NCBI GenBank assembly: GCA_938045085.1
Contig: CALINZ010000178.1
Coordinates: 1-6,706 of the forward strand
DNA length: 6,706 nucleotides
Direction of reading: 5' to 3'
From: an uncultured Collinsella sp.
Lineage (GTDB): Bacteria > Actinomycetota > Coriobacteriia > Coriobacteriales > Coriobacteriaceae
Below the pieces are notes generated by a model. That model searched no databases and was not told the DNA's origin. It saw only the letters and a list, made by a program, of their open reading frames with translations. This document shows, one piece after another, positions 1 through 5,778 of the stretch. Position 1 is the stretch's first letter; each line of letters opens with the position of its first letter. The position numbers were made by a program, and so were the translations under genes.

Positions 1-162
1 GAGGCACTCGTGCAGGGCCGCCCGAACAAAACTATGCCGGTTTACTACGATGAATTCGACATTCACGACCATGACTGCATTTTTCTAATTATTGCAAGCG
101 TTCTACCTGCGGTTTTGCAAGCGCGCAATTTGCCGTGGTCGAAGGTGGGCGATTCATCGTAG
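1..162 (+). CDS. Possible C-terminal tail of an upstream gene, running into a repeat element (partial)
   Basis: The first forward frame is open from the left edge to a TAG at 160-162 (53 codons, no start in the window). The first nine codons are GC-rich in third position, like the real genes here. From about residue 9 the frame enters the 154-bp element at 27-180 and composition becomes more AT-rich; the encoded segment (NKTMPVYYDEF, then a short hydrophobic stretch FLIIASVLPAVL) shows no domain I recognise. A terminator-like hairpin begins 22 nt after the stop, which would fit a gene ending here. The other forward frames are also open over the first 26 bases, so the coding assignment is weak. 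If real, the element has replaced or extended the natural C-terminus of a neighbouring protein. It could equally be non-coding. Confidence 0.25.
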   Translation, partial: EALVQGRPNKTMPVYYDEFDIHDHDCIFLIIASVLPAVLQARNLPWSKVGDSS

Positions 163-180
163 TAAACCGGCATAGTTTTG
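27..180 (-). repeat. 154-bp repeat element A with perfect 29-bp terminal inverted repeats
   Basis: Bases 27-55 and 152-180 are exact reverse complements over 29 bp (outer end CAAAACTATGCCGG). The interior is more AT-rich than the flanking genes and contains TCTACCTGCGGTTTT (102-116) and a direct repeat TTGCAAGCG (92-100 and 115-123). Read on the minus strand, the element aligns without gaps to 265-418, so this is one copy of a family and not a lone palindrome. No transposase is encoded and I see no target-site duplication. It could be a MITE-like element, a structured RNA or a palindromic intergenic repeat. The minus-strand label only marks its orientation relative to the second copy. Confidence 0.8.
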
Positions 181-183
181 AGT

Positions 184-219
184 TGATCCGTTGGGGACGG
201 AGGAAAACGGATCATTTTT
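184..219 (+). terminator. Candidate Rho-independent terminator between the two repeat elements
   Basis: TGATCCGTT (184-192) pairs perfectly with AACGGATCA (206-214) around a 13-nt loop, and TTTTT follows at once (215-219). That is the layout of an intrinsic terminator for rightward transcription. It sits 22 nt after the stop of the frame open from the left edge, and would end that gene or any transcript reading through element A. The stem has only four G-C pairs and the U-run is short, so its strength is uncertain. There is no U-run for leftward transcription. Confidence 0.45.
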
Positions 220-264
220 GGCTCTGTACGGCTTGCGGGGTGTCGGTATGTGACCCCACTGTTT

Positions 265-418
265 CAAAACTATGTCGGTTTACGGGGCTGAATCGCGAAC
301 TCCCAACCATGTCGATAGTTGCAAGAATAAAACCGCAGGTAGACAAGCCGTCATTTTGCAGAAAACGTGGGTATGGATGAGGGCCCCGACTTTAGCCCCG
401 TAATTCGGCATAGTTTTG
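265..418 (+). repeat. 154-bp repeat element B, homologous to element A in opposite orientation
   Basis: The ends are imperfect inverted repeats: 262-292 against 391-421 match at about 27 of 31 positions by hand count, including TTTCAAAACTATG. Compared with the reverse complement of 27-180 it aligns over all 154 bases without a gap at about 61% identity. The conserved parts are both ends and the 15-base core AAAACCGCAGGTAGA (329-343). That core sits 64 bases from the element start and 75 from its end in both copies. Identical length and offsets in otherwise diverged sequence show common descent and suggest the ends and core are under constraint. No protein is evident inside. Confidence 0.75.
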
Positions 419-457
419 AAATGGCATTAAATCGGTAGCAGCCATTTTGCTATGCCG
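406..457 (-). terminator. Long hairpin just downstream of the response-regulator gene (possible operon end)
   Basis: CGGCATAG (406-413) pairs with CTATGCCG (450-457), and inside it AAATGGC (419-425) pairs with GCCATTT (441-447), separated by a small internal loop; the apical loop is 426-440. The structure begins about 20 nt past the stop of the leftward two-component operon. It could stop transcription or protect the mRNA 3' end. The outer left arm belongs to the right end of element B, so the hairpin is built partly from the repeat. No T-run follows on the minus strand, so it is not a textbook intrinsic terminator. Confidence 0.4.
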
Positions 458-477
458 GGGGCTCGGTCTTTGGGCAA

Positions 478-1107
478 CTACCCTCGCAGGTAGGCTATGG
501 CGATCTGCGTGCGGTTGCGCAGACCCATTTTGGCAAGGATTGAGCTGATGTGGTTGCGCACGGTGCCTTCGCCCATATAGGCGGTGGCGGCAATCTCCTT
601 GTTGTCGAGGCCGCGGGCGATGAGCTCGGCGACTTCGAACTCGCGGTCGGTCAGGCTGGCGAAGGCTGCGGGCCGGCGGGGCGTGCCCGCCTCGACGTCC
701 GTTCCGTCAAAATCGATGTCCTCGATCGCCTTGCCCTCGAGTACGCGTTTGCCGTCCATGACTTGCGTCAATGCCGGAGGAATGGCGGCGACATCGGTCT
801 TGATCAGGTAGCCGCGGGCACCCAGTTTGAGCGCCGACACAATGTACTCGTCATCCGAGAATGTCGTTAGAAACACCACGCGCGCCGAAGGGTCGCGCTC
901 AAGGATCTCGCGTGCCGCCGAAAGTCCGTCGCGCCCCGGCATCTGAATGTCGAGCAGCGCGATATCGGGTGCGTGTTCGGCATAGAGCGCCATCGCATCG
1001 TCGCCATTGGCGCCGGTGCCCACCACCTCGATCTGCGACTGGGCGCCCAGGATAATCTTGAGCGAATCGATCACCAGGCGGTCGTCGTCGACAACGATGA
1101 GCCTCAT
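478..1107 (-). CDS. NarL/FixJ-family response regulator (receiver + LuxR-type HTH)
   Basis: A 209-residue transcription factor of usual length for the family. The receiver domain spans about residues 1-120: acidic pocket D7-D8-D9, phosphoacceptor D53 in LLDIQMPGRDG, the conserved threonine at T81/T82 and K103 in YLIK. After a linker (about 120-150), a LuxR/GerE helix-turn-helix runs from about 151 to 209 (LTDREFEVAELIARGLDNKEIA, then GTVRNHISSILAKMG, the recognition-helix region). Phosphotransfer from the partner kinase should promote dimerisation and DNA binding. The start ATG (1105-1107) overlaps the kinase stop as ATGA, implying translational coupling and a shared transcript. The likely target is the divergent ABC exporter operon, and possibly its own operon; this is inferred from position. 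The stop is TAG at 478-480. Confidence 0.95.
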   Translation of the reverse strand: MRLIVVDDDRLVIDSLKIILGAQSQIEVVGTGANGDDAMALYAEHAPDIALLDIQMPGRDGLSAAREILERDPSARVVFLTTFSDDEYIVSALKLGARGYLIKTDVAAIPPALTQVMDGKRVLEGKAIEDIDFDGTDVEAGTPRRPAAFASLTDREFEVAELIARGLDNKEIAATAYMGEGTVRNHISSILAKMGLRNRTQIAIAYLRG

Positions 1108-2249
1108 CGGCCCTCATCTCCTTGCTGTTTGGGAACGGTGGCAAACACGCGCCAGCCGCCGGCGCCGGCACGCGGGCCGGCGGAGAAGGTGCCGCCAAGC
1201 GCCTCGATGCGCTCGCGCATGGAGGCAAGCCCCATGCCCTCCGCGGCGCCGCGGCTGCTTGCTTGGAGCCCGCCCGCGCCATCGTCGGTAACGATGAGCT
1301 GGTAAAACGACGGATGCTCCATGCATCGTACAGTGACGGTCTGGGCGCAAGCGTGGCGCATGGTGTTGGAGAGTGCCTCGCGCAGGACCGCCGCAAAGCA
1401 GTTGGCGACGTTTGCGGGTGCATGCTCGGTCATAACTTCAAGCTCAATCTGCGGACCGCCGTCCGAGCACGCGCCTTCGACAATGCGTTCGAGCTGCACG
1501 GAAAGGTCGACAGCGTTGTCGTTGAGCGCGTGGACGCTGGTGCGCACAAGCTGGAGCGCCTCATCAACCGTGCGTTTGACGTCGGCGAAATCGGCGGCGA
1601 CGCCGGGCTCGTCGGCGTGGACCACGCGCAGGGCTTCGGCTTGCAGCGAGGCGCGCGTGAGCTGGTGGCCCACATTGTCGTGGATCTCGCGCGCGATGCG
1701 GGCGCGTTCGGCGAGCGTCGCGAGTTCGACTTCGTAGTCCTGGCGGTCGGTAAGATCGCGGTTGCGCGCTTCGAGCGCCAGAGCACGTTCCTGCAACTCG
1801 TCGCGGGTGCGGCGCATGCGCTGCTGCTCGCGCTCCAACTGGGCGGTACGTAGCGACAGCAAGGTGGCGGCAACCGAAAGGATGGCGGTCAGCAGGAGCG
1901 TTCGGGCGGTGAGCGCGTCGGCACGAAGGTCCGCGACGAGCGCAAAGACAAAGGCGATGCCAATGCCCAGCACGACCCAGGCGTGCTCGCAGCGCACGCG
2001 TCGCGCGATGTCATAGAGGGCGAGAGGCGCAAACGGCACAAACGGCGGCACGAAGACGGCCGCGATGATGTAAGCGTAGCTCGCGGCCTCGCTTGTGCGG
2101 CACGTGCGATCCTTCTGCGCGAGCTCGGCCAGCGAGGTGGTAATAACGCCAAGACAAAACGCCGCGACCAAGCGAGCGTCCACAGTAAGACCCATGGCGG
2201 CCGCAATGCAGCACGCCAGCACAATCGATTTGTCGAAAAGCCTGTTCAT
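1104..2249 (-). CDS. Membrane sensor histidine kinase, HisKA_3 family
   Basis: A 381-residue kinase when started at the ATG at 2247-2249. About five hydrophobic segments occupy residues 8-134 with little extracytoplasmic sequence, so it probably senses within or close to the membrane. A coiled-coil-like, charged helix (about 135-175) leads into the HisKA_3 dimerisation/phosphoacceptor motif ARIAREIHDNVGHQLT with H190. The HATPase_c domain follows: N-box REALSNTMRHA (N295), G1 box TDDGAGG (322-326) and G2 GMGLASMRERIEALGG (338-353). The frame stays open upstream to an ATG at 2411, but the extra 54 residues are Arg-rich, lie over the intergenic operator region and have no hydrophobic character, so I reject that start. 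The chosen AUG has no Shine-Dalgarno and lies just after a TACAAT -10 box, consistent with a leaderless mRNA. The cognate regulator follows with a 4-bp overlap. Confidence 0.93.
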   Translation of the reverse strand: MNRLFDKSIVLACCIAAAMGLTVDARLVAAFCLGVITTSLAELAQKDRTCRTSEAASYAYIIAAVFVPPFVPFAPLALYDIARRVRCEHAWVVLGIGIAFVFALVADLRADALTARTLLLTAILSVAATLLSLRTAQLEREQQRMRRTRDELQERALALEARNRDLTDRQDYEVELATLAERARIAREIHDNVGHQLTRASLQAEALRVVHADEPGVAADFADVKRTVDEALQLVRTSVHALNDNAVDLSVQLERIVEGACSDGGPQIELEVMTEHAPANVANCFAAVLREALSNTMRHACAQTVTVRCMEHPSFYQLIVTDDGAGGLQASSRGAAEGMGLASMRERIEALGGTFSAGPRAGAGGWRVFATVPKQQGDEGR

Positions 2250-2261
2250 ACGGGTATTGTA
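2250..2261 (-). promoter_or_regulatory. -10 element for the kinase-regulator operon, predicting a leaderless transcript
   Basis: On the minus strand TACAAT (2256-2261) matches the sigma-70 -10 consensus at five of six bases. It is followed by six bases (ACCCGT) and then the kinase ATG, so the normal spacing places transcription start at or within a base or two of the A of ATG. No Shine-Dalgarno is present there. The -35 region at 17-bp spacing (CCTCCA, 2279-2284) is poor, which would fit dependence on an activator. The same AT-rich patch also reads TATTGT on the plus strand (2255-2260), so a divergent rightward -10 is possible but weak. Confidence 0.5.
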
Positions 2262-2293
2262 CGCGAAGCTGCGCGTAGTGGAGGGGCTGTCTG

Positions 2294-2306
2294 CGCAACC
2301 GTGACA
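2294..2306 (+). promoter_or_regulatory. Candidate regulator half-site (copy 1), upstream of the kinase promoter
   Basis: CGCAACCGTGACA matches CGCACTCGTGACA at 2358-2370 in 11 of 13 positions, exactly 64 bp apart (about six helical turns). Relative to the predicted leaderless start at 2249 it lies about 45 to 57 bp upstream, a normal place for an activator. Its right half is degenerate: TCCC where copy 2 has TCAC. The regulator could be the adjacent response regulator or a Crp/Fnr-type protein; the sequence alone does not decide. Confidence 0.35.
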
Positions 2307-2357
2307 TTCCTCCCGCACGGCAAATCGGGGGCGCCGGCGGGCCACGCGACCAAGCCC

Positions 2358-2385
2358 CGCACTCGTGACAAAGCTCACTGGTGCG
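2358..2385 (+). promoter_or_regulatory. CRP-like dyad operator upstream of the ABC exporter operon
   Basis: This 28-bp dyad has the form CGCAC-N2-GTGA-N6-TCAC-N2-GTGCG: nine matched base pairs per arm, centred between 2371 and 2372. The inner GTGA-N6-TCAC is the core spacing of Crp/Fnr-superfamily sites (TGTGA-N6-TCACA), though the flanking bases are C and T here. It ends about 61 bp before the exporter ATPase start codon, so it could act as operator or activator site for that operon. The divergent response regulator is an alternative ligand because LuxR-type regulators also bind dyads. I see no confident -35/-10 pair for the rightward promoter. Confidence 0.45.
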
Positions 2386-2446
2386 CGCTGGCGGCTCCTG
2401 CGATGATGCAATCGTACCGGGCCGCAATCAACGGAAGGGCCGCCTC

Positions 2447-3385
2447 ATGACAGACATCGTCCACGTCGAAAACCTCGTCAAGCGCTACGACGACCTTATC
2501 GCGCTCGACCACTTTAGCCTGAGCATCGCCCCCGGCGAGATCTTTGGCCTGCTGGGCCCCAACGGCTCGGGCAAGACCACGTCCATCAACTGCATTCTGC
2601 AGCTGCTTGCCTACGACAAAGGCACCATCGAGCTGTTCGGCGAGCCCATGACGCCCGCCCGCTACGACCTCAAGCGCCGCATCGGCGTGGTGCCGCAGCA
2701 GGTGGCGGTGTTTGACGAGCTTACGGTGCGCGAGAACATCGACTATTTCTGCAGCCTCTACGTTAACGACCGCAAGCGCCGCCGCGCGCTGGTCGACGAG
2801 GCCATCGACTTTGTCGGGCTGGGCGACTTTACCAAGTTCCGCCCCGGCAAACTCTCGGGTGGCCTGGCGCGCCGCCTCAACATTGCCTGCGGCATCGCGC
2901 ACAAGCCCGAGCTCATCTTTTTTGACGAGCCCACGGTGGCGGTCGACCCGCAGAGCCGTAACGCCATCCTGGAGGGCATCTGCCGCCTGCGCGACGAGGG
3001 CGCCACGGTGGTGTACACCAGCCATTACATGGAGGAAGTCGAGCAGATCTGCAGCCGCATCATGATCATGGACGGCGGGCGCGTGCTGGCGCAGGGCACC
3101 AACGACGAGCTCAAGCGCATGATTCAGATGGGCGAGCGCGTGACTGTCGAGGTCGGCGCCGTCGAGGCCGCCACAGTCGAGCGCCTGCGCGCCCTCGAGC
3201 ATGTGCTTTCGGTTGGGCTGTCGGGCGGCGAGCTCGTCTGCACCTGCGAAGCGAGCCCGCACAATCTGGTCGACATCCTCGATACGCTGCGCGCCGCCGA
3301 CGTGGCGCTCGGCCGAGTGTGGAGCGAGCCGCCGACTCTCAACGACGTGTTCCTCGAGATCACCGGCCGCGAGCTGCGCGACTAG
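2447..3385 (+). CDS. ABC-2 type exporter ATP-binding protein (DrrA/NatA/CcmA-like)
   Basis: A 312-residue nucleotide-binding subunit that would power export through the two permeases encoded next. Walker A GPNGSGKT is at 37-44, the Q-loop at Q84 (VVPQQ), the signature at 136-140, Walker B LIFFDEP at 156-162 with catalytic E161, a VDPQ D-loop and the H-loop H193 in TSHYMEE. The region after about 215 is the C-terminal extension usual for this subfamily, ending in LNDVFLEITGREL. The signature is LSGGL where LSGGQ or LSGGM is usual, followed by the common ARRLNIA, and EPTVAVDP has Ala in place of the usual Gly. Catalytic residues are intact, so it should be active. The ATG at 2447 is preceded by GGAAGG (2433-2438) with 8-nt spacing; an upstream in-frame ATG at 2381 lies in the operator region and is rejected. 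The permease starts 9 nt after the stop. Confidence 0.94.
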   Translation: MTDIVHVENLVKRYDDLIALDHFSLSIAPGEIFGLLGPNGSGKTTSINCILQLLAYDKGTIELFGEPMTPARYDLKRRIGVVPQQVAVFDELTVRENIDYFCSLYVNDRKRRRALVDEAIDFVGLGDFTKFRPGKLSGGLARRLNIACGIAHKPELIFFDEPTVAVDPQSRNAILEGICRLRDEGATVVYTSHYMEEVEQICSRIMIMDGGRVLAQGTNDELKRMIQMGERVTVEVGAVEAATVERLRALEHVLSVGLSGGELVCTCEASPHNLVDILDTLRAADVALGRVWSEPPTLNDVFLEITGRELRD

Positions 3386-3394
3386 GGGGCAGCC

Positions 3395-4582
3395 ATGTTC
3401 AACACCATTATCATTACGGTCAAGACGCTGCTGCGCCGGCCGAGCACGTGGGTTTGGGGCGCGATCTTTCCCGTCGCGCTTTCCACGATGTTCATGTTTA
3501 TGTTTGCGAACCTCAGCTCCGACGGCAAGATCGACCCGGTGCCGGTGGCCGTCGTGGCGGACGAAGCCTGGGACGCTTCGACCTTTAAGGACGTGGCGAC
3601 GTCGCTTGCCAAGGAAGGCGACGAACAACTGCTCGAGATCCATGCGTGCGACGACGCAGCCGCCGCCCGTAAGGCGCTCAAGGCCGGCGAGGTCGCGGGC
3701 ATCTATACGGTCGACGATGCGGGCACGCCCAAACTCACGTTGCTTTCGAGCTATGACGGCTCACGTGCGTCGTCGGTACTCACCGACCGCAGCATCCTGG
3801 AAACGGTGGCAAGCTCGTATACACAAAATGCCGAGCTCATGTCTCAGATTGCCCAGGACAACCCGGCGGCGCTCGCCGACCCGGAGGCGGTTGCGCGCGC
3901 CCTGTCGCTCGAGGGCGGCACCCGCCGCGTGAGCCTTACGCGCACCACGCCCGATGGCACGGTCATCTACTATTACGCGCTTTTTGGCCTGGTCGCGATG
4001 ATGTCTGCCGAGTTTGCCGCCTTGAGCGTTGTCGACCTGCAGCCCAATCTGTCGGGCCTTGGCGCGCGCCGCTGCGTGGGCGGCCTTTCCAAGACGGCGT
4101 CGCTGGCCGGCATTTTTGTCGGCTCGTGGCTGGTCTCCTTTGCTTCGATGGCGGTTGCGATTGGCTACGTGCGCCTGGTCGTGGGCGTCGATTTTGGCGG
4201 GCGCGAGGGGCTGTGTCTGGTGGGCGGCGCCGTGTCCGCGCTTGCCGCGACGGGCCTGGGCCTTTTTGTGGGCACGCTTCCCGTTAAGGGCGGCAAGGCG
4301 TCCAAGTCGGGCATCCTCACGGGCTTTGCCACTACGTGCGCCCTGTTCGCCGGCCTCTACGGCGAGCCAGCGATGGCGCTTGCCGACGACGTCGCCCGCG
4401 CCTGCCCGGCTGAGTGCTGGCTCAACCCCGTCAAGCTTATCTGCGACATGTTCAACCGCCTGTATTTCTTTGAAGACTTGGGGCCTTTTGCCGTTCGCGC
4501 GGGCGCGCTGGTCCTCATGACGCTGGTGTTTGTTGCCGCCGCCACGCTGATTTTTGGAAGGAGCCGCTATGAGCACCTTTAA
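3395..4582 (+). CDS. ABC-2 type transporter permease, first subunit
   Basis: A 395-residue integral membrane protein of the ABC2_membrane_3 architecture. A first membrane helix (about 18-39) is followed by a large hydrophilic domain (about 40-188) expected outside the membrane, then about five helices (approximately 190-212, 235-262, 272-295, 305-325 and 366-388). The topology matches permeases of drug, bacteriocin or lipid exporters paired with DrrA/NatA-like ATPases. The substrate cannot be inferred. The start ATG has a strong AGGGGG ribosome binding site that overlaps the TAG stop of the ATPase gene, so translation is probably coupled. The last 14 bases overlap the next permease gene. With that permease it likely forms a heterodimer, because the two are of similar size and plan but clearly different in sequence. 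Confidence 0.9.
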   Translation: MFNTIIITVKTLLRRPSTWVWGAIFPVALSTMFMFMFANLSSDGKIDPVPVAVVADEAWDASTFKDVATSLAKEGDEQLLEIHACDDAAAARKALKAGEVAGIYTVDDAGTPKLTLLSSYDGSRASSVLTDRSILETVASSYTQNAELMSQIAQDNPAALADPEAVARALSLEGGTRRVSLTRTTPDGTVIYYYALFGLVAMMSAEFAALSVVDLQPNLSGLGARRCVGGLSKTASLAGIFVGSWLVSFASMAVAIGYVRLVVGVDFGGREGLCLVGGAVSALAATGLGLFVGTLPVKGGKASKSGILTGFATTCALFAGLYGEPAMALADDVARACPAECWLNPVKLICDMFNRLYFFEDLGPFAVRAGALVLMTLVFVAAATLIFGRSRYEHL

Positions 4583-5774
4583 GACCGCGCTTCGCATGGC
4601 GCTGGCGCACCCGTTCTACCTGCTCATCTATACGGTGTTCATTTCGCTGATGGGCGTATTCATCGCGGCATCTGTGAGCTGGAACTCGTCGCAGCTCACC
4701 GAGTACAAGCCCTACGACGCCAACGTGATCGTGGTCGACCGCGATGGCAGTGATCTTTCACTTGCGCTCACCAAGCACCTAGGTTCGCGGTTTGACCTGG
4801 TCACGGGCGTCGGCGATGACACGTACGACCTTGCGGACGCGCTCTCCAAGAGCAACAGCGCCAAGGGCAGCGCCGACTGCGTGTTCTTTATCCCGGAGGG
4901 GTTCGAGGACGACCTGGTCGCGGCTGCCCGCGCGGGGGAGTCCCTGCCCAAGCTCGATGTGACCTACGGTGCCGGCACCATGGCGGCGGCGCTTTCGTCT
5001 GCCGAGGCTTCGCGCTGGATCTCGCTCGCGGGCGCTGCAGCCGCACTTGAGCCCACTGCCTCCAACGGCGACGTTGCCAAGGCCGCCGAACATGCCGCTG
5101 CAAAGCGCGCGGAGGTCCAGATCGAGCGGGTCAAGGTCGACTCGACAGCCGCTGCTACGCTCGAGTCGTATTTCAACTTTGGCGCCTATGCGATTATCTC
5201 GTCGGTCATCGTATCGGTGGGGTTGGTGTTCTCGGGCATGAACGAGCCCGAGCGCGTACGTCGTATGGATGCCGGCCCAATCTCTGAGCGCCGGCGCTCG
5301 CTTGCCGTGTTTGCGGCCGCCGCCGTGATCACCGTCTGCATCTGGTTTGTGTCGAGCATGATGGGCGTCGTGGGCTTTGCCGGCGCGGTCGCCGAGGTCG
5401 TCGTGGGCCGTGTGTGCCTGGCACTGGCGGCGACGTTTGCCCTGGCGTGCACGCCGCTGGCCGTTGGCTTTGCCCTTTCGGGCCTGGGTGCGCGCGAGGA
5501 GCTGCTCAATGGCGTGGGCAACCTGCTCGGCATGCTCATGACGTTTTTGGGCGGCGCCTGGATGCCGCTGTCGCTCATGGGCTCGGCCGTGCAGACCGCG
5601 GCGCATTTTGTGCCGACGTATTGGGTGAACGACGCGATCGGCAAGGCGCTCGCCGCGGACCTGACGTCCACCGTGCTGGGCGACATCGCCTGCGACCTGG
5701 GCGTCACGGTGCTCTTTGCCGCGGCCATCGCCGCCGTAGGCCTAGCCCTCGCACGCACCAAATCCCACGCCTAG
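4569..5774 (+). CDS. ABC-2 type transporter permease, second subunit
   Basis: A 401-residue membrane protein with the same plan as its upstream partner: helix 1 at about 16-36, a large soluble, presumably extracytoplasmic domain (about 37-200, Ala-rich near 137-183), then helices at about 204-224, 245-270, 280-305, 315-335 and 375-395. The GGAWMPLSLMG segment (328-338) resembles the conserved Gly-Pro region of ABC2_membrane_3 permeases. The start is the ATG at 4569, five bases after a GGAAGGAG ribosome binding site (4556-4563); an in-frame ATG at 4554 precedes that site and is rejected. The gene overlaps the previous one by 14 bp in another frame, showing a compact operon. It is probably the last gene of the unit, since a repeat-rich spacer follows the TAG stop. 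Confidence 0.9.
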   Translation: MSTFKTALRMALAHPFYLLIYTVFISLMGVFIAASVSWNSSQLTEYKPYDANVIVVDRDGSDLSLALTKHLGSRFDLVTGVGDDTYDLADALSKSNSAKGSADCVFFIPEGFEDDLVAAARAGESLPKLDVTYGAGTMAAALSSAEASRWISLAGAAAALEPTASNGDVAKAAEHAAAKRAEVQIERVKVDSTAAATLESYFNFGAYAIISSVIVSVGLVFSGMNEPERVRRMDAGPISERRRSLAVFAAAAVITVCIWFVSSMMGVVGFAGAVAEVVVGRVCLALAATFALACTPLAVGFALSGLGAREELLNGVGNLLGMLMTFLGGAWMPLSLMGSAVQTAAHFVPTYWVNDAIGKALAADLTSTVLGDIACDLGVTVLFAAAIAAVGLALARTKSHA

Positions 5775-5778
5775 CCAC

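Noticed and set aside
27..180. Insertion sequence or MITE with target-site duplication
   Set aside because: Terminal inverted repeats are present, but I found no flanking direct duplication and no transposase, so only a repeat element is called.
135..380. 81-residue forward ORF with GTG start
   Set aside because: It begins inside one repeat element and ends inside the other, has no ribosome binding site or recognisable domain, and its codon use is unlike the real genes.
1122..1853. 243-residue forward frame opposite the histidine kinase
   Set aside because: It lies entirely antisense to the conserved kinase domains and has no family resemblance.
2250..2411. Upstream extension of the histidine kinase by 54 residues
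   Set aside because: The extension is Arg-rich, crosses the operator-like dyad and the -10 box, and precedes the natural membrane-anchor start MNRLFDKS.
2375..3643. 422-residue open frame on the minus strand opposite the ABC ATPase
   Set aside because: It is an antisense shadow produced by GC-rich third positions; the plus strand encodes a complete ATPase with all motifs and the antisense protein is low complexity (His/Ala/Asp-rich).
3761..5606. Long minus-strand frames opposite the two permeases (278 and 275 residues)
   Set aside because: They are Arg/His/Ala-rich shadows of intact membrane-protein genes with ribosome binding sites on the plus strand.
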